From Gambelia wislizenii (taxonomy: Eukaryota; Chordata; Lepidosauria; Squamata; Crotaphytidae): a stretch of 64,000 nucleotides of DNA. The position numbers were made by a program, and so were the translations under genes. The notes below the pieces were generated by a model that saw only the letters and a list, made by a program, of their open reading frames with translations, was not told the DNA's origin and did not search any database. This document shows, piece by piece, positions 10,844-24,191 of the stretch (position 1 is its first letter; the number at the start of each line of letters is the position of its first letter). The stretch lies in the NCBI GenBank assembly GCA_030847615.1, contig JAUMIR010000002.1, positions 115,328,309-115,392,308 of the forward strand, in the 5' to 3' direction.

Positions 10844-13800
10844 CTGGGGATAACAAAGCAAGCCACAGAAGCCAAGAGAGGGTTGGTCAGGGCATAGGAC
10901 AGACAGGCTACAACCATCACTCCTGCCCCTCTTTCTTTCTGCCTTACCAGGTTCAGTCCTGCCACAAGCCAAGACACTATCATAACCGTCTGGAGGCTTG
11001 CGCAGTGAAGGGTCATCACGGAGGATGCGATACTCTTTGCCTAGGGCCACCTCATTCAGAAACATGATGCCCACCCGCTTGGAGGTGGGGCAGACTGGAT
11101 GGGGGAGAGAAATAAAACTTAGATGAAAATGACCCTGTAAGCACACAGTTCAGCAGTCTTTGTAAATAGTCACACCGACTGTAGATGTTCTGAGCATAAT
11201 GTGGGAACCCGCTAAAGAGAGATCCCAGGAGTTAAAAGCAGGGGTAGGTGAAAGGAATGCTAAGGAAGGAAGCAAACAGGAACCAATGCAATTAGCTCTA
11301 GCGTGCTGTAGTAGGACCTCTAGGTCTTGCAGGATTAACAGAATCTAGGGTTAGGAAAAGGACTGGGGTTTGTGGTTGGAGGAGAGGTGGAGAAAAAGTG
11401 AGACAGGGAGCAGTCTGGAAAGTTTTACAGTTGCCCCTCCACATTCGCGAACTTGACATTCGCGGTTTTGGTTATTCGCGGTTTTGGGAGGGCCCCCCTG
11501 CCCCCCCCCAAAACCGCGACACGGGGCCTCCAGAGGCCCTGTGAAAGACCTGGAGGGAGCGGGGAGCGGGGAGGCCTCCGGAGGCCCCATGAAGGCCTGG
11601 GGAGGGGTGGGGAGGCCTTCGCGGGACGCCCGGAGGCCCTCCGGAGGCCCCGCGAAGGCCTGGGGAGGGGTGGGGAGGCCTTCGTGGGACCCCCGGAGGC
11701 CCTCCGGAGGTGCCGCGAAGGCCTGGGGAGGGGTGGCGAGGCCTTCGCAGGACGCCCGGAAGCCCTCCGGAGGTGCCGCGAAGGCCTGGGGAGGGGTGGC
11801 GAGGCCTTCGCGGGACCCCCGGAGGCCCTCCGGAGGCCCCGCGAAGGCCTGGGGAAGGAGGGAGGAAGGGCCGGGGAGACCTCCGTGGGGCCTAGCAAGG
11901 CCCTGCGAAGGCCTGGGGAGGGAGGGATGAAGGGCCGGGGAGACCTCCGTGGGGCCTAGCAAGGCCCCGCAAAGGCATGGGGAGGGAGGGGGGAAGGGCC
12001 GGGGAGACCTCCGTGGGGCCTAGCAAGGCCCCGCAAAGGCCTGGGGAGGGAGGGAGGGCCGGGGAGACCTCTGTGGGGCCTAGCAAGGCTCCGCCAAGGC
12101 CTGGGGAGGGAGGGAGGGAGGGAGGGCCGGGGAGACCTCCGTGGGGCCTAGCAAGGCCCCGCGAAGGCCTGGGGAGGGAGGGAGGAAGGGCCGGGGAGAC
12201 CTCCATGGGGCCTAGCAAGGCCCTGCGAAGGCCTGGGGAGGGAGGGATGAAGGGCCGGGGAGACCTCCGTGGGGCCTAGCAAGGCCCCGCAAAGGCCTGG
12301 GGAGGGAGGGGGGAAGGGCCGGGGAGACCTCCGTGGGGCCTAGCAAGGCCCCGCAAAGGCCTGGGGAGGGAGGGAGGGCCGGGACCTCTGTGGGGCCTAG
12401 CAAGGCTCCGCAAAGGCCTGGGGAGGGAGGGAGGAAGGGCCGGAGAGACCTCCGTGGGGCCTAGCAAGGCGCCGCGAAGGCCTGGGGAGGGAGGGAGGAA
12501 GGGCCGGGGAGACCTCCGTGGGGCCTAGCAAGGCCCCGCAAAGGCCTGGGGAGGGAGGGGGGAAGGGCCGGGGAGACCTCCGTGGGGCCTAGCAAGGCCC
12601 CGCAAAGGCCTGGGGAGGGAGGGAGGGCCGGGGAGACCTCTGTGGGGCCTAGCAAGGCTCCGCAAAGGCCTGGGGAGGGAGGGAGGAAGGGCCGGGGAGA
12701 CCTCTGTGGGGCCTAGCAAGGCGCCGCGAAGGCCTGGGGAGGGAGGGAGGAAGGGCCGGGGAGACCTCCGTGGGGCCTAGCAAGGCCCCGCGAAGGCCTG
12801 GGGAGGGAGGGAGGGAGGGCCGGGGAGACCTCCGTGGGGCCTAGCAAGGTCCCGCGAAGGCCTGGGGAGGGAGGGAGGAAGGGCCGGGGAGACCTCCGTG
12901 GGGCCTAGCAAGGCGCCGCGAAGGCCTGGGGAGGGAGGGAGGAAGGGCCGGGGAGACCTCCGTGGGGCCTAGCAAGGCCCCGCAAAGGCCTGGGGAGGGA
13001 GGGGGGAAGGGCCGGGGAGACCTCCGTGGGGCCTAGCAAGGCCCCGCAAAGGCCTGGGGAGGGAGGGAGGGCCGGGGAGACCTCTGTGGGGCCTAGCAAG
13101 GCTCCGCAAAGGCCTGGGGAGGGAGGGAGGAAGGGCCGGGGAGACCTCTGTGGGGCCTAGCAAGGCGCCGCGAAGGCCTGGGGAGGGAGGGAGGAAGGGC
13201 CGGGGAGACCTCCGTGGGGCCTAGCAAGGCCCCGCGAAGGCCTGGGGAGGGAGGGAGGGAGGGCCGGGGAGACCTCCGTGGGGCCTAGCAAGGTCCCGCG
13301 AAGGCCTGGGGAGGGAGGGAGGAAGGGCCGGGGAGACCTCCGTGGGGCCTAGCAAGGCCCCACGAAGGCCTGGGGAGGGAGGGGGGAGGGGAGTCGTTAT
13401 TCGCGGATTTTTCACATTCGCGGGGGTCTGCGGAACGGAACCCCCACGAATGTGAAGGGACGACTGTACTTAAATATGGAAGGGGAGGGAAGTCAAGAGA
13501 AGATACATAGGTTTGGAAGATGGTAAACTGAATGGTGGGGCAGAAATCAAAGGAAAGGAGAATATGTTTGAGAAGATGTTGGGTCAAAAAAGGGATCAGT
13601 GAATGGAGAATCTGGACACAGTGGGGTCAAGATATGCTATGGGATGTTAACTCAACTAGTTGCAGGATACTTTGTAGGTATATAAAGAGGTCAACAGTTC
13701 TGTTCAGTGACAAGGAACTTCTTGCCCATGGGCCAGGTGTGGTCCACAGAGGTCCCTGAAACAAGTCCAAGGTGGGCTCCTGTCCAGCCTGCCAGGGGAC

Positions 13801-16800
13801 GAAGAGCAATTCTTATTGCCCACCCCCTGTCCCCCTGTTAGGTTCTAGATGTAGATGCAGCAAACAATCACAAGGGAGCAAAGAAGGCTCTTACTGGCCA
13901 AAGGGAACAGAGAATGAGCTCACCATATCCTGCCGATTTACTGTTCTCAGATGCAAAGTAGAGGCCCCTGCCCACACGCCCGCCAGAGTGTGGCATGATG
14001 CGCAGGCCACTCTTCAGAATGGCAGCAACAACTGCCACACTGGTGCCATGCCAAAGCAGGCGCCTGTTTTCCAGGTGATTGTGAGCCTTGAAACGGCTAC
14101 CCTGTAAGGGTGTGGGGAGGAAATATAAAAGAATGAGTGAGTGGAATTGTACACACCTAACACAAATGGTGCATTCTCTATGGTGGTGGTGGAAAGTTGG
14201 CTGTGGGGGCAGAGCTTCGATTGTGTAGACCACACTGCTAAAACGCACCTAGTTAGCCATATCTGGAGTATCTGAGGAGAATACACCAGGCATAACATGC
14301 CCTAGTGCAGAATAGGGAAAAGAGCGGCCTCTATGCAGACCCCCAGCAGAAATTTTGGATCTTCGTTTTATACAAATGCTTCCCAACAGCCACTTGAAAT
14401 GTGGGAAGCAATTTCGCTGTTTTTGCCATTCCTGTATGTTTTAGGCTTGGGAGAGCCTTTTTAGCAAACAGGAAGTAAATCAAAGTTGACTTCTGGTTTA
14501 CTGCCTGCTTGAAAAAAAGGTCACTCCTAGGCTAAAAACAGCCCAGCAGGGGACAAAAACATGATTAAATTGCCCCCCCCATGGCCCCTAGGAGATATAT
14601 GGAGGCTTTTTTGGTTTAAAAAGTTTTTTTTAAATGTCAAAATTGCTCCCCCCCCCACCTCCTTGGTGCTAAGATGCAGCCTTCTGAGTCCCATGGGTAG
14701 GCAATGAGTCCCACTAGCCTCCCACAGCTGCCCATTCCTGACTTACAGATCACCCAGAAAAGACGCTTGGGTGAGAAAACAGGAAGTTTCCCTCTTTAGT
14801 CATTCCCCTTGCTTTCATTCACCTAAAGCAGGAATGGGCATGCTCTGAGAGGTGGACGTTATTGTTGGCTTCCCAGACCCTCAGCAAACTACACTGGTAT
14901 GTGGCTGGAAATGATGCTTCAGACAACTGGGACATCCTGAAGACAACTTTTAGCGGAATGTTTTGCTATGTTGGGGTTGGGATGCCAGGAAACAACATTT
15001 ACAAGTCCAAATGGGCATCCTGTAAAGCCTGTTTTGGCCCAAAGAAATCTTTTGGGAGCTTTTTTAAAAATCCAGGACTGGGGGCTCAAAGCTCCATAGG
15101 ACCTTCTGAAGGGCCACATGTGGCCCACAAGCTGCAGAATTCCTACCCCTAACCTAGAGGTTTTTTGTTTGTTTTTTGTCTCCTTTATCCTAACATTTTA
15201 AGTGTCTCACAGTCTTCCGAGTAATTCATCATCATGATTTCACCCCTGCCTCAGGAGAGGCAAGACAGGGCCAGAGAAAAAGCGGATTGGTCCAGCGTGT
15301 GGGTTGGTTGGTTTTCTGGCAGGAGTCATTGGGAGCCATTTGCTCTTCAAGCACAACTACATATTTCTTCTGGCTGTCACAATTTGTGACTTCAATTGTA
15401 TAAGGGGGAAAGGGTGTTGGGAAGTAAAGAGTTCCACTTGCAGATTGCAGCTTGACTAGACAGGAGGATCTCTGATCCCCTCCCCTCCTTTCATTTGTAG
15501 GGCTGAAAGGAACCAATCTGGTCATTGTGTATTCAAGCTGCCCTGCCCCAGGGACATACAAAAATTCTCTGGCATTCTTCTGCCTTGGCTGGCACAGCTA
15601 TACACAACACCTTTGGGACATCAGTACAGGGCCGTAACTCTTACACAATGCATCCATTAAAGTCAAGGGTGGCAGAACATCTCATTCTTCAGATATGTGT
15701 TGGATTGCAACTCCCAACAGCCAGCACAACCAACGGGGAGGAATGCTGAGACTTGCAGTCCAGCAACACCTGGAGGGACACACATTCCCATCCCTCCCAC
15801 AGCAAGGCTCATCACTACTTGCCACAGGACACCGATCAAAATGCAGCCGTAGTGTTGATCTGTCAAAAACTGAATTAGAGTGAAAAAGGAAGTGCATTTC
15901 ATGAAAGGAGCCCATTCTTGCTGCTAAACTTTTAGGATACATTCTGCCCAGTAGCTAGCTAAGACAGTTTTGAGGTAATGAGCTGTGTGTGCCTGGTTTT
16001 GTCCAAAGACAGGTCAGGCAATGATGTGTGTGTGTGCATGCACATGGATATGTGTGTGTTACAAAAACACTGAGTAGAACAAGAAAGGAAGGCCACTGTC
16101 GCTTGACCTTACCTCACCCTCTCTGTTCACCTTCCAAATATTCAGGACCTGAAGTTTTTGGTAACTGCAGCCTGTCTTCTCTACGTAAGTTACAATCAGC
16201 TAATATGCAGAAAGGAAGAGAAGAGAAACAGGGGAAATAAGTGGTCATTAAGGTGCTGAGGCAAATTGGAGATGTAGTAAATCAGTATTTTCCAGTTGAG
16301 AAGCAGATAGCCCTGCGTGCTTCACAGTGGTTGTCCACTTCCAACCCAAAGTTTTGGGGGTTGTCTAAACAGTGAAAAAAAATCCTCATGGACTTTACAG
16401 AGAATAAAGCTGTCTTAATGGGAACCCATGTCAATGCACCACATTTGGAAGTGGGGGGAAAAACACTATGTTGGCAAAGCCTTTGCGGCTTTTCCGGAAG
16501 TTTTAAAAAAGCTCCGTGGGGAATGTGCATTCCCATTTGTTGGGACAAGCAATTCAATATGAATCGCTTTCCTATAAAGAGGAAGTAGAAATCCGATTGG
16601 CCGGATGAGTGGGGGGGTGGGGCTTGCTAATAGAGCAAGCTCTTGCTGCTGTCATGTTGGATTTTCACCTTAGTGAGTGATCGCTAAGGCGATAAAACAG
16701 AGATATGTATTATCGCCCTCTCCCTCTTGTTTGTAAAGGTGAAACATCACTTTTGTGCACCATGGAAATAGTTTTTTGTTTGTTTTTTAAGAGAGCTCGG

Positions 16801-19800
16801 TGGCAGCAGATTTAAAAATGCCCTCACGGGCCACCATCTTGGCTAGAGGGCATGCAAAGTTTATGGGGCTGTACAGCCGTTAAGATAAGTAGCAGCTGCT
16901 GCGACTTGCTATTACTGTGGAGCAATTCATTTCTTTTGGCCTCATATAGACAACCCCTTTGTGTCATATCCCACAGTGACAGAGAACAAGAAGCTTTCTA
17001 TGGAATTATCATACCTTATAATCCTCTGATGATGGGTCTACCAGGGAGAGCTCACACTTTAAGAGTCCATAGTCCTTGTCCAGTGGATGTGGTATTTCCT
17101 CCACCTTCATCTCCTTTTCTTCTTCTTCCTCCTTCTTTTTCTGGACCTGTAAACTTTGAGCCAATTCAATATCTGCCAGTACCTGTCAAGAAAAGGAACC
17201 AAAGTACTGTACTTAAGTCCTGGGAGGTAAAAAAAAAAAAAGAGGTTGACAGAGAAGCAGTCTTCTGACATTCAGACTACAATCCTATACCAACTTACAT
17301 GAGAGGAAGTCCGACTGAAATCAGAGGGTTTTACTTCTGAGTAAACATGTTTACAACTGTTTTATCAATAAACCATTGTGACCTAGGCAATTTCATTGAT
17401 TCTAGATCCTGAAAGCATCCCACTAATTTGGCCCAATTTGTTTACTTTGTCAGTAAAGTAGTAAGATGCTATCTTGAACTCAAGGGTTGAATACTAAACA
17501 TCCACTGAGTATCCTAGATGGGTACTCAGAGTTTATGTCTTTACACCTTTGAGGAGCAAGACTGCTGTTGGACTTCAACTGTTGGCTTTGTTCTTCTTAA
17601 GCCTCAGCTAATAGAGCCTTTCTCATTATAACTACATCATATTCTTACATTCCTATACAGTTGGCCCTCCATATCCACAGATTCTGCATCCACGGATTGA
17701 AAATATTTTTTTAAAAAACCCAGAAAGCAAACCTTGCTGTTTGCCATTTTATATAAGTGATGCCATTTTACTACACCATTGTATATAATGGGACTTGAGC
17801 ATCCATGGATTTTGGTATCCACAGGAGGACCTGAAACCAAACCCTAGCAGATACCAAGGGTCCACTGTAGTGATAAATAGTGTAAGTACAACTGCTGGAA
17901 AGAGTTCCATTATCAATTGAAAAAGAAAACCTTGTGAACTTTTAACACAAGTAGAAAGAGCCTTGAACTGAGCAAGTAGAATCAAGAGGTTCCACTTCAA
18001 ATATTGTTCAGAAATATGCTTTAATCTCATCTGACACCACTCTCTCGATTTCTGAAGTTCCACTGTACAGCTTTTGAGTCAGATAAAAATTGACTCAGGG
18101 ACAGGGGGATTCCCAGCAGACAACGGGCCATCAGCTAAATAGACACGAATCCTCCTTGCATATATTCCCCCAGGAACTAACCATCCAAATACACAAAGGT
18201 ACATATCTTATCCAACAGGGACTCACAGTATATAAACCCCACACACCACCATTCTCTGAAGATGCCAGCCACAGATGCAGGTAAAACATCAGGAATAAAC
18301 TCTTCCAGAACACAGCCTCATAGCCTGGAAAAAACCCATGAAAAACCTACAGATAAAAATTGCTGGCTGCCAGTGTAGGCAAACAGGTATGACCATGCAT
18401 AACTCATTCACAGGTAAGGAAATTTCATCAATAGATAGTAAGACCTTAGTATAAGGGCTCAGCTATAGAAAACCCTGGCAAACCTGCCAGCCCTCAGATG
18501 ATGGTTGGACTGGTTGTCAAAACTCCTCACCAGCAGCATGTCCTTCTTTGCTTGGATGACTTCCTGTGTACCAATGGCTGGAGGCCGACTGCGGCCAAAG
18601 TTGTGGGGGATGATGGTGTAGAAGCGAGAGGAAAGCTCTTCCAGCTGCTTCTGGGAGGATGGCTGCTCCTGAAGGGCTGTCTCAATGGCCTCCAAAGCTT
18701 CAAAGCCTTTGGCAATCTGCTGTTTGCTCAGCTTCCCCAAGGGCATCTTCTTCACATCTGACAAGACAATGAAGTGGAAAAGTGTGGCAGAAATCAACCT
18801 AACAAATTCTGGCTTCTTAGAATTCAAAGATATAGTCCTGGTATTCTGGAATATCAGTATGCAAAGGGATCTTGTAGCACCTTTGAGACTAACTGGGAGA
18901 AAGAAGTTGGTGGCATAAGGTTTTGTAAGTCTACTTCCTCAGATGCATGGAATGAAGGGCCTAGGAACAGACTTTTATTAGCAGGCTGTATGTGTGAATA
19001 GCCATAGAAATGCAAAATGTGTGGGTATGGTGATGTTGTGACAAGTTCAGTTTTAAGTTCAGATGGTCAGTGAGAAGAAAGATGTTGCCCAAAGCCAGGG
19101 TGAATAGATAACCTTATGAATGGTGGAGGAAGTTATTGGAATGTAGTGTGGTGCTGGTTGGGAACCAGAAAAGAGATGTGTTAAACCAGACAGCCCTTAT
19201 GAGGCTGGGGTGTTAACTGGTGTTATATGTGTAGTGTGCCAGGAAACCATAGTCTCTGTTCAACTCACTATTGATGGACTAGAGTTTGTGGATATATTCC
19301 AATTATGCTGTTTGTCTTTCTAATCTTCCTTTGTAGTTTTTGTAGAGATCCAATTCTTACCATCGCTGGTAGCCGGAACCTGTCATCCAAGCCCCCTCCC
19401 ACTAACTTGGCCCAATTGTAGCTATACATATCAACATTCTCCATCAGCTGTATAGGGAGCAAATCTATAGCTGGATTAAACAGATTCCTTATTAAGAGCA
19501 CACGAAGTTGAAACATGCATGATACCAAGAGCAAGCAAGAAGGAAGAATATGACGCTTCTTTTTTTTCCCCTGTAGAGCAAAGACTGTCTCAGCCTTTAC
19601 CTATATTCATGGTCTGCATGGCATCTTTAAACATGTCATTGCTGAAGATGAGGGAGACAAGTAACTGGGTTGGCTTGTCCAAGGTGCACGGCCGTATTCT
19701 CTGTTTGGATTGCTTTATTCCATCTGTGTCGTCCACCTTACAGACAAGAAACAATCTGGCTCTAGAGTTGTACACAATCTAGTTCCTTCTACCAGAGCAG

Positions 19801-22800
19801 GACTTAAGTCTTAGATAGACAGTTACCATACATGACTTGGCAGTAAGCACCCTTGAACACAGAAGGACTTACTTCAAAGAATACATGCACAGGATCAGGC
19901 TATATTTTCATTCATCAATCATCCTGATTCAGGTTTTCAGAGGAAATGGTCCATGTATGTGTTCTCTCTGTCTCACCCTGCCACCACCATCTTCCCTTTC
20001 TTCTCTCTCTCTCACGTACACATGCACAGACACAGACACACTTTGGTAACATACAAGATACCTTTGCATGGTATCACAACCAAAGGAGAGTAGGGATTAC
20101 ACTACAACTGTGTCACATACTTCCCATATTGTCATTGACAGGAAGACCAATGAAATATTTTCAATTCACTTCTTTCTTCTTTCTAACCAATGTATGTTTT
20201 ATATGAAAACCAGGCTGAAAATGGACAATGGCCCACAATTAAGATGCTAGTAAATTGGCAATACTGTGATATTAAAAAGAGATGTCACAGCCAAAAAAAG
20301 ATTTAAAAGTTTTAAAAACCTGACAACTATCCTATTTAAATATGAATGTAATAGTGTTTTGGGGACCCAATGTGGCTTACAGCTCAAGATTAAAACAAAG
20401 TATAGCTAAAAACCTAATGATAAAAAGCAAACAATTAAATAAGCTATCCTGTTAAAACACTAATTAAAAAGCACTTTAAAACTTAATAACAAGAATAAAA
20501 GTAAAGCATGCACAGACCCTTTTGCGCAAACAGCTAATTGCCAAAAGCTGGTTTAAATGTAAAGGTTTTGAGTTGCTGGAGGAAGGAGGGCTAGAAATTT
20601 GGAGGCTGAAGAAAACTTTCATTATGTGGGGCAGAACTGCTACTGTGGGGCAACAGCCTTATTTTGAGCCCCTCTCCATACCTACAACCCTGCTTCAGAG
20701 GTGGGCAGACTGCAGAGTTGCAGCACCTGTTTTGTTCTTTGTATCAGCTCTCCAGGGCACTTACCACAGCCAGGTCCAAAACTGAATCACTGAGGCATAT
20801 GCTATAGACTTGTGGCACAAGCCCTATTCATTTTTATTTGAAAGTAGCTCTCCAACAATTAAACTTCAAATTGCAGCCTTGGATTGAAGGAACAGGGATG
20901 CCTCTGTTCACCCACATGCTCATCCAGGGATTTGGTTTTCAGTATCAAAACTGAGCCCACAGCCCTTTCACACAAAAACATACTCCCAATTACCCAAGGC
21001 TTCTTTGATTCAGCAGCCTAATTTTGAGGGCAGCTGAACAGGGAAAGCCATTTTGTTGTTGCTATAATTGAATAAATGGCACCACAAACCCTTGTTGAAT
21101 TACTACAAATCACTCAGACATCCAGAATTACCTTTTGTCTACCTCTGCCTACAGATTCTGGCTTTCAATATACTCTACAGTCACTTACCTTGACTATCGC
21201 CTCTTGCTCTTCTTCATCCCCTTGTTGCACCTCAATCAGGGTATATTTGCCATCATGAGGGACAAAGTTCTCTCGGTCAGCCCAGCTGTTCTTTGTCTTC
21301 TCCCGAAACTTCTTCTCAAAATCCTTCTTGGCAGCTTCCAAGGATGGGAAGCTGCTGAGTTTTGACTGTCCTACTTCACCCTGGAAGCAACAAAAATGTG
21401 TTAGTAAATGCATAAATGTTCTGCACTTCTGTCCTATGCTTTATCCACCTCCTTCCTTAGTCTTCTTTAACACTGAAAAGGGCAAGCACAGATTGGCAAT
21501 GCTCTCGCCAGTCTTTAGATGCAAGGACTTTCCTGCCTCAAATACAATGGGACGGCTGGGATTCCTCCACATGTTATAGCTTGACTCTTAAGAAAGAGAT
21601 GGTGATGATCTCTCATGCTAGCATATGCTACATTTACGAGGATGTAGCCACAATTTTCCACATAGCAAAGGATGTAGCCACATCCACAATTCTCCACATA
21701 GCAAGCCCCTACAGTCCCCTAAACCATAATTTGGCAGATATTTTGCTGCAGCTTTTCACAAGAAGTCATGCTGCACATAAGCTTGAATACAGGGTAAGTG
21801 CATTCCTCTGAAATGGGCTCAAGTCTCTGTATAAAATTAATATAAGATCCCGTCAAGTACAATATAATCACTCCCCTGGTGGCTGATCCCAAACTGTGGA
21901 AAACACAACTGTGATGGAACCCCTCCCTAGACTTAAACTGCTCCTCTCTCAGTTGTCCTTCTGCCAGCAGGCAAAGAACTTTTTATCCAGGTGGGCACTG
22001 GGCAGCTGGCCTAAGTTGCTGTAGAAGGGGTTTTAGATAGGGTAGGTAGGTGTCTTATTTATTTATTGGATTTATATCCCACCTTTCTCCCAAAATGGGA
22101 TTCAAGGCAGCTTACAATAATTAAAAAATGTACAATTAAACCATAAATTACAAAAGTTAAAAAAAGAATTAAATTATTTACTATTATTAAAATATAATTA
22201 AAAACATAAAATCAATAAAGACACAACATTAAAAACAGCACACCAATTAAAATTCATGTTTCAAGTGCCTGCCTAAATACAAACATCTTCAACTGCCGGT
22301 GAAAAGAGTGCAGGGAAGCGGCCAACCAGACCTCCCGTTCCATAGTCTGGGAGCAGCCAAGGAGAAGGCTCTCTCCTGAGACATTAGCAACTGCACTTGT
22401 GAAGGTGGTGGGCTGAGAGGAAGCCCTCCCTGCCAATCTTAACACTTGGACCGGCTTGTATAGGGATATACGGCATTTATACTGTTTCATTTTAATTTTA
22501 AAAAGCTTTTTAAAAATATGTTTTCTCTGTAAAAATGGAATAAATAACATTCTATTCCTAATATTGTGAGTGGCCCTGAATCCAATTTAGAGAAGAAAGG
22601 AAGGCTATAAATCCAATAAACAAATAAAACAACAAACGCACTGCTGGTATAAAAGTCATTCCCATGTGCTATTTTCTTCCATTTCTTTCTCCCATTCCCC
22701 CTCCCTGACAAACCAAAGTAAAATATCTGCCTGTAGTTACCTCTGTTATGTAGTATTTCCCTTTCCTTTTTTGAAAATACATTCTATTGTATTCGCAGAC

Positions 22801-24160
22801 CCTAACAGAAGAATAAAGAACTTAAATGAAAGTTGAAGGGTTTTGACACTGCAAATATTCTCTTGAATATGTAATAGGCATTTGCTAACCTCCCACCATC
22901 AGGCAACTCTTCCCAGTATTACCTGGTCCACGTATATTTTAAAATGTAACTTACTTGTTGTTTCACTAGCTATGTTTTAATGTTCTAGTAAAGAGATTAG
23001 CTTCTTTTCTCCCCCCGACAAACTTTTGAACATATTGACATCATGCTTAGTCAGAGGTGAATCCTACTGTGTCACCTTAGTAAAATTTTGAAGGCTCTTC
23101 TTCTCAGACTCCTTAACTTTCATAAACTCATAACAATCTACGTCTCCTTCCCACTCAGCACTATGCCTTTCCTAGAACCAGAAACACGTCTTTTAATATT
23201 TACACCCCTGCTCAGTCCTGAAACCCACTGGGTGACCTTGGGCAAGTCACACTCTCTCAGCCTCAGAGGAAGGCAAAGGCAACCCCCTCTGAACAAATCT
23301 TGGCAAGAAAACCCCATGATAGGTTCACCTTAGGGTTGCCATAAGACGGAAACGACTTGAAGGCACATGACAACAACAACAAACCTCAGTGTGTCTGAAA
23401 GTTACTCGGAGCTACTGGGCCCTCTTGAGTCTATGCTCTTTTCACTTCACAGCCTTTTTAGCAAACTAGATGTCAACTCCAAGCCTGATGTATCTTTGAA
23501 GCATGAATCCAAGCAACTGTACATGTATGCACCTTCAAGTAATCCTTTGACTTGTGGAGAACCCATGAATTTCACAGGGTTTTCTTAGGCAAGGAATACT
23601 GAGAGGTGGTTTGACAGTTCCTTCCCCTGAAATATAGCCTCTGAAATATAGCCTACAGCAACTGGTAGGCAGACTCAAATGGAGAAGCTGAAAGGAGCAG
23701 CAATTTTTACAATCCTAGAGTAAAGCATACTCAAATTAGGAAAGAAAATATTTTCGAAGCAACACATATATAAGAACTGAGAATTCTGTAGAACAGCAAC
23801 TTGCCTGACACAAAATGTGTTTCTCATGGAAGCCACTGTGTCGTAAAATGTTCCCTAATATTTGGAATTATGGCTTTGAAGAAGAAATTGAGTTTCACTG
23901 CCAGCTCACTCTCTGCAGCCCATTTCTACTCCACTTCCCCTCCCAGCAGTTGGATGCCAAACATATTTTTCCAAGTCAATTCCTCCCCCCAGAGCAGTTA
24001 ACGATTATATGGGAGTGAGTTCTCTTGAGGTCTGGGCAAATATTGTTTGTAATAAATGTGAAGTGCCTCCAGACAGGAAACTTAATTTAGATCCTTAGCA
24101 ACCAGGGTCTGGAGCCACATACACTTATCACTTAGATCCTCTGAGGGGGATTTAAAAAAA

Positions 24161-24191
<31 letters not shown>

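Noticed and set aside
11351..12279. Long proline/arginine-rich open frames on both strands
   Set aside because: They follow the 63/64-bp GC-rich repeat with no stop codons by composition. Frames shift every unit, and the region is inside a PARP3 intron.
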